DNA of 10,661 nt, taken from positions 1 to 10,661 of the forward strand of contig JAUPVE010000016.1 of assembly GCA_030917205.1 (NCBI GenBank), written 5' to 3'. A program made the position numbers and the translations under genes. This DNA is from Patescibacteria group bacterium. GTDB lineage: Bacteria; Patescibacteriota; Patescibacteriia; UBA1558; GWA2-36-10. Below, piece after piece: positions 1 to 4,760 of this stretch. The notes under the pieces were generated by a model that was not told the origin of the DNA, did no database searches, and saw only the letters and a program-made list of their open reading frames with translations. Within the stretch, counting starts at the first letter, position 1. Every line of letters begins with the position of its first letter.

Positions 1-364
1 TTGGAAAGATGAGGCTCGAGTATTGGTACGCGGTAAAGTTTCAGAAAAAGACGGCCAACCAAAAATTTTAGCCGAAGGTGTGGAGCCAATCAGTGAAAAA
101 ATAGTCAATCAATGGAGCTCTGGCAAATTGGCTAACCATAGACTTTGGATAAAATTACCAGCCGCTTTTCAAAAGGAAGGTTTAGCTATCATCAAAAAAA
201 TACTAGAAACCAAACCCGGCGACACACCGGTCTACCTAGAAATAAATAATGGTAAATCTCGCAAACTCAAGACTACGATGAAAGTTTTACCTGATGAAAA
301 ACTAAAAAAAGAAATTTGCGAACTCCTAGGTCCAAATGCCTGGGAATTAAACGGAGAAAAATAG
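1..364 (+). CDS. dnaE: DNA polymerase III alpha subunit, C-terminal fragment
   Basis: This is the 3' end of a replicative polymerase gene that begins left of the window; the frame is open from base 2 and ends at TAG 362-364. The visible ~120 residues start in an OB-fold strand (a WKDEARVLVRGKVS-type segment, matching the W...LVRGKVS...DG pattern of DnaE). They continue into the C-terminal tau-binding region, with L-x-I-K-L, a helix ending in ILETKPGDTPVYLE, and a final LLGP. In the family this part binds ssDNA and the clamp loader; the polymerase and PHP domains lie upstream and are not seen. The TTG at 23 could be read as a start, but the homology runs through it, so it is internal. The stop codon lies inside the terminator stem. 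The family call comes from motif recognition and is fairly secure; PolC is less likely. Confidence 0.82.
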   Translation, partial: WKDEARVLVRGKVSEKDGQPKILAEGVEPISEKIVNQWSSGKLANHRLWIKLPAAFQKEGLAIIKKILETKPGDTPVYLEINNGKSRKLKTTMKVLPDEKLKKEICELLGPNAWELNGEK

Positions 365-382
365 CCTCGGGCTATTTTTTTT
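357..382 (+). terminator. Rho-independent terminator of dnaE
   Basis: The stem AAAATAGCC / GGCTATTTT closes on a TCG loop and is followed by a run of T. It overlaps the dnaE stop codon, so transcription ends right after the gene and the next gene needs its own promoter. Confidence 0.8.
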
Positions 383-392
383 ACTGTTTTTT

Positions 393-401
393 TGCTATAA
401 T
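393..401 (+). promoter_or_regulatory. Extended -10 promoter for the membrane protein gene
   Basis: TGC immediately precedes TATAAT (396-401), giving an extended -10 element. The -35 zone falls in the T-tract of the dnaE terminator and has no consensus hexamer. Transcription would start near 408, leaving a leader of about 20 nt before the ATG at 428. Confidence 0.6.
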
Positions 402-427
402 ATCACCAATAAACATCTAAGAGAATT

Positions 428-1558
428 ATGACTAGTAAAATAAAAACTAAAAATAGTATTTACGTCAAAATAATTAGCTTCTTTTTGATCCTAACAATCG
501 GAGCTATTTTTTTGATCCTGCACTTTGCTCTGTCCAAAGCTACTATCAAAATATTTAGCCGTGATGAAAATCAAAATAAACAAATTTTGATCCCCTTACA
601 ATCTGAAAATACTGAAGGCCTAAACTCCGATGTCTTGATTGGTAAAATCCTGAGTGTCGATCTAGAGCTAGAAGCTAGCGCTCCTAGCAACAGCGAGAGT
701 ATCCCTGCTGAATACGCAGGTAGCACTGTCACCATCATCAATAACTACAGCAAAGACCAGCCTCTAGTCAAAACCACACGTTTACTTTCCCCAACTGGTA
801 AAATCTACCGCATTAGTGAAAATGTGAATGTACCAAAAGGTGGCCAAGTCAAAGTCTGGGCCCAAGCTGACCAAGCTGGCTCTGAGTATGTCTCTGAAGC
901 CTTGGACAAGATGACTATCCCCGGCCTCTGGCCCCAGCTACAAGATATGATATTTGCTAAAAGCCCGGATGGCTTCAAACAAGAAAGTCGCCCCGGCTAT
1001 AATGTCAGTAAAGAAAATATTGATACGGCTCAAAATAACTTAATAGCCGAAGCCAAAAAACAAGGTTTGGAAAAAATAAATGAACTCTTGACTGCAGATT
1101 TGAAAATAGATGAAAATAGATTATTTATCAAACAAGAAATATTGAGCTCCAGTGCCGTAGGTGATAATAGCCCAGAAGCCAAAATAAAAGAAAAAGTAAA
1201 AGTATCAGCTTTAGTTTTTGCTACAAGCGATCTATACAAACTAGCGGAAAATAAATTTACTTCCCAGCTGGCTAGTGACCAAAGTGTTGTAGAATTTTTA
1301 ACAGACAAATATAGCTACAAAATATCCGAGATTGATGTAGAAAAAAACACTGCTATCCTCGAAGTCAACCTAGATGCCAAAATAAAATCTAGCAGTCACC
1401 CTTGGCTGATAGACAAAGAAAAATTAGTCGGCCTCAATGCCGAACAAATCAAAGAATACTTGCAAGGAGAGTTTAGTATCAATGAAGCTGAAGTAGAATT
1501 CTTCCCTTTTTGGGTCAAGACTGCTCCCAAACTCAAAGATCATATTATTATTGAGTAA
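428..1558 (+). CDS. Membrane-anchored extracytoplasmic protein, baseplate-J-like domain
   Basis: The protein has 376 residues. A positively charged N-terminus (KIKTK) precedes one hydrophobic segment at about residues 14-36, so the rest should lie outside the membrane. Residues ~92-168 carry a beta-rich pattern (AGSTVTIINN, LVKTTRLLSPTGKIYR, then VPKGGQV, AGSEY and IPGL). This resembles the baseplate-J/gp47-like beta domain often seen in CPR membrane proteins; the comparison is from memory, not a search. The remaining ~200 residues are charged alpha/beta sequence that I do not recognise. The role is unknown; a cell-surface or envelope-spanning function is an inference. The start follows AAGAGAATT, a weak purine-rich ribosome site. 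The gene appears monocistronic, between the dnaE terminator and its own terminator. Confidence 0.7.
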   Translation: MTSKIKTKNSIYVKIISFFLILTIGAIFLILHFALSKATIKIFSRDENQNKQILIPLQSENTEGLNSDVLIGKILSVDLELEASAPSNSESIPAEYAGSTVTIINNYSKDQPLVKTTRLLSPTGKIYRISENVNVPKGGQVKVWAQADQAGSEYVSEALDKMTIPGLWPQLQDMIFAKSPDGFKQESRPGYNVSKENIDTAQNNLIAEAKKQGLEKINELLTADLKIDENRLFIKQEILSSSAVGDNSPEAKIKEKVKVSALVFATSDLYKLAENKFTSQLASDQSVVEFLTDKYSYKISEIDVEKNTAILEVNLDAKIKSSSHPWLIDKEKLVGLNAEQIKEYLQGEFSINEAEVEFFPFWVKTAPKLKDHIIIE

Positions 1559-1561
1559 ATT

Positions 1562-1697
1562 AAAAAGCCCGCAAACTTTTTATCATGTCATTGCGAGCGA
1601 ACGAAGTGAGCGTGGCAATCTACGCTTATAGATTGCTTCGTCGCCTACGGCTCCTCGCAATGACGATAAACCAGTTCAGCGGGCTTTTTCTTTTTTC
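1562..1697 (+). terminator. Terminator split by a hairpin repeat in its loop
   Basis: AAAAAGCCCGC (1562-1572) pairs with GCGGGCTTTTT (1679-1689), and a longer T-rich run follows. Just inside, AACT (1574-1577) pairs with AGTT (1673-1676), and then TTTATC with GATAAA. The 78-bp repeat at 1587-1664 occupies what should be a short loop. The arms may work in both directions, since the left arm is A-rich. Confidence 0.75.
1587..1664. repeat. Hairpin repeat, family A (GTCATTGCGAG ends)
   Basis: Perfect 11-bp terminal inverted repeats, GTCATTGCGAG (1587-1597) and CTCGCAATGAC (1654-1664), flank an inner hairpin GCAATCTA / TAGATTGC (1615-1622 and 1629-1636). It has no coding capacity. The ends match a REP/MITE-like repeat type known in many bacterial genomes. 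Its left half recurs at 7561-7618. Confidence 0.8.
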
Positions 1698-1703
1698 TTT
1701 AAA

Positions 1704-1748
1704 ATAAAAAAAGACCTCGGTACTCACTGATGTGATACTACAGAGGTC
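1704..1748 (-). terminator. Terminator of the minus-strand variable-protein gene
   Basis: On the minus strand, GACCTC (1743-1748) pairs with GAGGTC (1713-1718), with an inner TCAC/GTGA stem, and is followed by seven T. It lies about 45 nt beyond the stop codon of the minus-strand gene, after a separate hairpin. Confidence 0.75.
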
Positions 1749-1750
1749 CA

Positions 1751-1787
1751 CTCATCTTGGAATCACTCCGTCCTAGGACAGAGATGA
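1751..1787 (-). other. Post-stop hairpin, candidate DGR 3' hairpin
   Basis: Read on the minus strand, CTCTGTCC pairs with GGACGGAG over 1766-1783 (8 pairs, one G-T). An outer TCATC/GATGA closure lies at 1752-1756 and 1783-1787. There is no T-tract, so it is not a terminator. Functional DGRs have a hairpin or cruciform just 3' of the variable region that aids homing, and this one starts about 5 nt after the stop codon. That role is an inference. Confidence 0.45.
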
Positions 1788-1791
1788 CTCA

Positions 1792-2415
1792 CTAGCTTTG
1801 CGAAACGACGAAAGCGAAGCCGCGCTCACGATCCCATCGATCGCCGGGGCGGCCATAGTACGCGCCCAGCCAGCGACCACGGCCAATGCGATCGGCATAG
1901 AGCAGGTGCGGATCGCCATCGGAATCCTTGATGGGCTCGTGCATGGTGATGATCCAGATCAGACCCATAGCCTCGATCTCGGCGTCCGTAAACTTATCCC
2001 GGATCAGGCACGCGACCTCGGCGTTGGGCTTGCTCAGCTTCCTGCTGTCAGCATCCTTGCGTATGTTCTTGGTGACACGATCCTTGTCGTTGAAGAGCAT
2101 GCCCTTCAGAACCGTCACCTGGTAGGTGACGCCGTTGGTGGGTACGAAGTCCCGATGGCAGAGCACCTGTTTGACACAGGTACCGATGCCGTAGCCCTTC
2201 TTATAGAAGTGGGCGATCCACTCGGAACCGGACTTGCCGTCCGAGGTGACGGAAAAGTAGATGATGCCGTCCTTCTCGATCCAGGAGCGAGCGGGCTCGG
2301 AGATCACCAGTTCGTCGCGCAGGAACGCTTGGGCACCAGAGACGCCGCCCAGCTTGTTGAGAACCGCCTCAACAAAACCGAACTTGACGTCCGCGTACTT
2401 CATGGTGGTACTCAT
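1792..2415 (-). CDS. Putative DGR-diversified protein, C-type-lectin-like tail
   Basis: This 207-residue protein has no signal peptide or membrane segment. I do not recognise residues 1-~120, which are mixed alpha/beta, with SDGKSGSEWIAHFY near the middle. The tail (~150-207) has the layout of a DGR variable domain: MHEPI, SDGDP, then RWL, AY, RW, and a fixed GFAFVVSQ end. Between these, candidate variable residues H170, Y173, D175, I177, G178, R179, G184, Y187, D192, D195 and R198 all use NNY codons. That is the outcome expected when adenines of AAY codons in a template repeat are mutagenised. There is no Asn in the last 43 residues. Start ATG 2415 is chosen because AGAGGA lies 7 nt upstream; the longer frame from TTG 2490 runs through leader hairpins. 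By hand count it is ~60% GC on sampled stretches against ~40% around it, suggesting transfer. No reverse transcriptase or template repeat is present, so diversification would act in trans. The gene itself is secure; the DGR role is probable. Confidence 0.68.
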   Translation of the reverse strand: MSTTMKYADVKFGFVEAVLNKLGGVSGAQAFLRDELVISEPARSWIEKDGIIYFSVTSDGKSGSEWIAHFYKKGYGIGTCVKQVLCHRDFVPTNGVTYQVTVLKGMLFNDKDRVTKNIRKDADSRKLSKPNAEVACLIRDKFTDAEIEAMGLIWIITMHEPIKDSDGDPHLLYADRIGRGRWLGAYYGRPGDRWDRERGFAFVVSQS

Positions 2416-2422
2416 GACAAGA

Positions 2423-2428
2423 TCCTCT
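2423..2428 (-). promoter_or_regulatory. Strong Shine-Dalgarno of the variable-protein gene
   Basis: AGAGGA on the minus strand lies 7 nt before ATG 2415. It decides the start codon and stands out because most other genes in the window have only A/T-rich leaders. Confidence 0.7.
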
Positions 2429-2516
2429 CTCTGACCATTGGTCAGAATTGTTCTCTTGCCTAATAGACAAGAGGCCACGACTTGTGGCAAGAAAATGCCA
2501 GAGGACCACCTGATTT

Positions 2517-2600
2517 GGTAGTCATAGCCAGAAAAGGCCGAAAATGTGTTCCCTCGACTTCGCTCGGGACGATCTTCGGTCGCTTTTGGCTATAACTACC
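2517..2600. repeat. 84-bp inverted repeat within the leader
   Basis: Arms GGTAGT-C-ATAGCCA and TGGCTAT-A-ACTACC pair at 13 of 14 positions as DNA. As minus-strand RNA the odd pair becomes G-U. Inner CCGAA/TTCGG and TCCC/GGGA stems follow. The core carries a CTCGACTTCGCTCGGGAC word typical of dispersed bacterial hairpin repeats. Confidence 0.7.
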
Positions 2601-2642
2601 TCGTTTTCGCAAGTATTTTAAGGTACTTTAAAGTAATATAGT

Positions 2643-2671
2643 AGTATAACATATATATCCTATTTTGTCAA
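2643..2671 (-). promoter_or_regulatory. Consensus sigma70 promoter for the minus-strand unit
   Basis: On the minus strand a perfect TTGACA (2666-2671) and TATACT (2643-2648) are separated by exactly 17 nt. Start is expected near 2636. Its -35 box is only 2 nt from the -35 box of the divergent thrS promoter. Confidence 0.8.
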
Positions 2672-2673
2672 TA

Positions 2674-2702
2674 TTAACAAGCAAGCTACATTAATATATA
2701 AT
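2674..2702 (+). promoter_or_regulatory. Promoter of the T-box thrS-guaB-miaB operon
   Basis: TTAACA (2674-2679) and a perfect TATAAT (2697-2702) are separated by 17 nt. The expected start, ~2709, falls just before the first base-paired segment of the T-box leader, which supports both calls. Confidence 0.75.
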
Positions 2703-2710
2703 TATAAACG

Positions 2711-2892
2711 CTTTAGACGATTGGAGTGATCACCAGACATTCTCCATAAATAAAATGGATCGAGCTCAGCTCGACTAAGTCTAAAAAAAGAGTGCTACCC
2801 TACGCCAAGGCTACGGGTAGAACTTGGGTGGAACCATCCCCTATTATATACAAGGGATCCCAAGACAAATCTGTCTTGGGTTATTTTAATTT
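2711..2892 (+). promoter_or_regulatory. T-box riboswitch, threonyl-tRNA responsive, transcriptional
   Basis: The stem I base is TTTAGAC (2712-2718) with GTCTAAA (2779-2785). A stem III-like hairpin is CTACCC/GGGTAG (2795-2820). The antiterminator is canonical: CTTGGG (2823-2828) with CCCAAG (2859-2864), a 7-nt bulge TGGAACC (2829-2835), and an upper stem ATCCC/GGGAT (2836-2840 and 2854-2858). The competing terminator CCCAAGAC/GTCTTGGG (2859-2880) is followed by TTATTTTAATTT and shares the CCCAAG arm. TGGA in the bulge would pair with the 3' end of a tRNA whose discriminator base is U. Threonine codons in stem I are ACT (2774-2776), two bases before the 3' base helix, and ACC (2732-2734); I cannot decide which is the specifier. 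The downstream thrS gene fits tRNA-Thr sensing. Confidence 0.88.
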
Positions 2893-2905
2893 CAAATATT
2901 AATTT

Positions 2906-2963
2906 TACCCCCTCTCTTTCTCCCCCTAAATTAGGGGGAGATGTCCGCAGGACAGTGGGGGTA
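2906..2963. repeat. Palindromic repeat between T-box and thrS
   Basis: TACCCCC (2906-2912) and GGGGGTA (2957-2963) form the outer arms, and CTCCCCCTAA / TTAGGGGGAG around A2930 forms a perfect inner palindrome. The ATGTCCGCAGGACAG stretch follows the inner palindrome. It resembles dispersed C-rich/TTAG hairpin repeats of other genomes. It sits between the riboswitch terminator and the start codon. Confidence 0.65.
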
Positions 2964-2976
2964 TACAAAAAAACAT

Positions 2977-4746
2977 ATGAACAAAGAAGAACAATTGCAT
3001 CAAATTCGTCACTCCCTGTCACACATCATGGCTATGGCCGTTTTAAAAAAATTTCCATCAGCCAAACTTGGTATTGGCCCAGTGATTGATAATGGATTTT
3101 ATTATGACTTTATTCTACCAGAAAAATTATCAGACACTGACTTACCAGAGATAGAAGAAAGCATGCGCGAGATCATAAAACAAAATATTGATTTTACTAA
3201 ATCTTCTGCTACTCGCGATGAAGCTCTCAAAAAAGCTCAAAGTAAAAATCAAAACTTTAAAGAAGAATTAATCAACGACTTGCCAGCTGACGAAGAAATT
3301 ACTTTTTATGCTTCTGGTGATTTTGAAGACTTGTGTGCTGGACCACACATCAAAAACTCTAAAGACATACCACTTGATGGTTTCAAGCTCACTCACCTAG
3401 CTGGTGCCTACTGGCATGGTGATGAAAAACGCGAAATGATGACTCGTATTTATGGTCTAGCTTTTTTAAATCGCAAAGATCTGGCTGTACATATTAATAT
3501 GCTTGAGCAAGCCAAACTCCGCGATCACCGCAAACTGGGAAAAGATTTAGAATTATTTACTTTTTCTGACATCGTTGGCAAAGGCTTACCACTCTGGACA
3601 GCTAAAGGAGCAGCCATCAGACGCGAGCTAGAAAGATTCATAGTTGATGAAGAAATAAAACGTAACTATCAGCATGTTTATACTCCTGATATTGCCAAAG
3701 TAGACTTGTACAAAAAATCTGGACACTACCCCTACTACAAAGACTCCATGTATGCTCCAATCAAGATTGACGATGAAGAGTTCATGCTCCGACCAATGTC
3801 CTGTCCTCATCATTTTGAATTATACTTGAGCAAGCCCAGAAGCTACCGTGAGTTGCCTATGCGCATTGCCGAGCTAGCTAAACTCTATCGCTACGAACAA
3901 TCTGGCGAGCTCACCGGACTCATCCGCGTCAGAAGTTTTTGCTTAGCCGATGCGCACATTATCTGCGCTGACAATGAGCAAGCCAAACAAGAAGTCAAAG
4001 GCGCTCTAGATTTGATTGAATATATTGCTAATACTTTTGGTTTAGAATTTGGCAAAGATTTTACCTATCGCTTGTCTTTGGGTAATAGACAGGATGAAAA
4101 AAAATACTACAAAGACGACCAAGCTTGGGACATGGCTGAAAATACTCTCAAAGAAGTATTGCAAGAAATAAAGCGTGACTTTGTGGCAGTAGTTGATGAA
4201 GCCTCATTTTATGGACCAAAAATAGATATCCAAATGAAAAATGTCATTGGCAAAGAAGATACAGCTTTTACAGTCCAATACGACTTTGTCATGCCCGAAA
4301 GATTCAATCTAGTTCACACTGATAAAAATGGGCAAGAGAAAAAAGGTATTGTCATCCATCGCTCCTCTGTCGGCGCTCTGGAACGAGTCATTGCTTTCTT
4401 GATCGAACACTACTCTGGCAATTTCCCAGTCTGGCTCTCCCCTGTCCAAGTCAAAATCATCAGCGTCGGCGAAACTCACATTGATTTTTGTCACCAAATC
4501 GCCAATGATTTTAAAAATGAAAATATTCGTGTAGAAATTGATGAAAGTGCAGAAACTGTCGGTAATAAAATCCGCAAATCTTCCCACGAAAAAGTTCCTT
4601 ATGTCCTAGTCATTGGTGACAAAGAAATGGGCTCTGAAGATTTAGCAGTCCGTGTGCGTGGACAAAAAGATTTACTTAATATCGACAAACAAAAATTTAT
4701 CACCAAAATAAAAACTCAAATCAAAGATCGTGATCTAACTCTCTAA
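2977..4746 (+). CDS. thrS: Threonine--tRNA ligase lacking the TGS domain
   Basis: This cytosolic class II synthetase charges tRNA-Thr. Numbered from ATG 2977 (589 residues), the editing domain comes first: HSLSH (12-16) and CAGPH (120-124) supply the HxxxH and CxxxH metal/editing residues. The catalytic core follows, with the zinc ligands C276 (RPMSCPHH), H327 (DAHIIC) and H461 (VIHRSSVGALER, motif 3). The last ~110 residues form the anticodon-binding domain. The N-terminal TGS domain of bacterial ThrRS (about 60 residues, E. coli total 642) is absent. The frame opens 12 codons earlier at ATG 2941, but those codons come from the palindromic repeat, so 2977 is preferred. No clear SD precedes either start. 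It is the first gene of an operon under T-box control; guaB follows after 14 nt. Confidence 0.95.
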   Translation: MNKEEQLHQIRHSLSHIMAMAVLKKFPSAKLGIGPVIDNGFYYDFILPEKLSDTDLPEIEESMREIIKQNIDFTKSSATRDEALKKAQSKNQNFKEELINDLPADEEITFYASGDFEDLCAGPHIKNSKDIPLDGFKLTHLAGAYWHGDEKREMMTRIYGLAFLNRKDLAVHINMLEQAKLRDHRKLGKDLELFTFSDIVGKGLPLWTAKGAAIRRELERFIVDEEIKRNYQHVYTPDIAKVDLYKKSGHYPYYKDSMYAPIKIDDEEFMLRPMSCPHHFELYLSKPRSYRELPMRIAELAKLYRYEQSGELTGLIRVRSFCLADAHIICADNEQAKQEVKGALDLIEYIANTFGLEFGKDFTYRLSLGNRQDEKKYYKDDQAWDMAENTLKEVLQEIKRDFVAVVDEASFYGPKIDIQMKNVIGKEDTAFTVQYDFVMPERFNLVHTDKNGQEKKGIVIHRSSVGALERVIAFLIEHYSGNFPVWLSPVQVKIISVGETHIDFCHQIANDFKNENIRVEIDESAETVGNKIRKSSHEKVPYVLVIGDKEMGSEDLAVRVRGQKDLLNIDKQKFITKIKTQIKDRDLTL

Positions 4747-4760
4747 AGAAAAAAATTATT

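Larger units (their letters stand above)
2416..2636 (-). ncRNA. Long structured 5' leader of the variable-protein gene
   Basis: The segment between the predicted start site and the ATG folds almost throughout. Reading along the minus strand it holds: a long hairpin (2517-2600) whose outer helix is 14 continuous pairs including one G-U; TGGCA/TGCCA (2485-2500); GCCAC/GTGGC (2474-2488), which shares bases with the previous stem so only one can form; CTCTTG/CAAGAG (2453-2473); and CTGACC/GGTCAG (2431-2445) directly before the SD. A TCCTCT (minus-strand reading of 2500-2505) is complementary to the AGAGGA SD (2423-2428). The arrangement suggests cis-regulation of translation. It matches no riboswitch class I know. 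Confidence 0.5.

Noticed and set aside
23..25. TTG start making a stand-alone 113-residue gene
   Set aside because: The frame is open to the window edge and the sequence before TTG continues the DnaE OB-fold match.
1798..2463. 221-residue open frame on the plus strand opposite the minus-strand gene
   Set aside because: It is a high-GC shadow frame. The minus strand has the promoter, SD, terminator and protein-like composition, and the plus frame has none of these.
2416..2490. N-terminal extension of the minus-strand gene from TTG 2490
   Set aside because: It runs through two leader hairpins and past a good SD; ATG 2415 with AGAGGA at 7 nt is far better.
2517..2600. Integron attC site or transposon end
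   Set aside because: No RYYYAAC/GTTRRRY core sites, no integrase and no flanking duplication that I can see; a folded RNA leader explains the symmetry better.
1792..2671. DGR reverse transcriptase or template repeat within the window
   Set aside because: I looked for an RT (YxDD motif) among the open frames and for a second copy of the GFAFVVSQ-coding end on both strands and found neither.
2941..2976. Upstream ATG start for thrS
   Set aside because: These codons are part of a palindromic repeat and do not resemble ThrRS; homology starts after ATG 2977.
2795..3022. 75-residue minus-strand frame across the T-box
   Set aside because: It overlaps the riboswitch and repeat, with composition dictated by the hairpins and no start signals.
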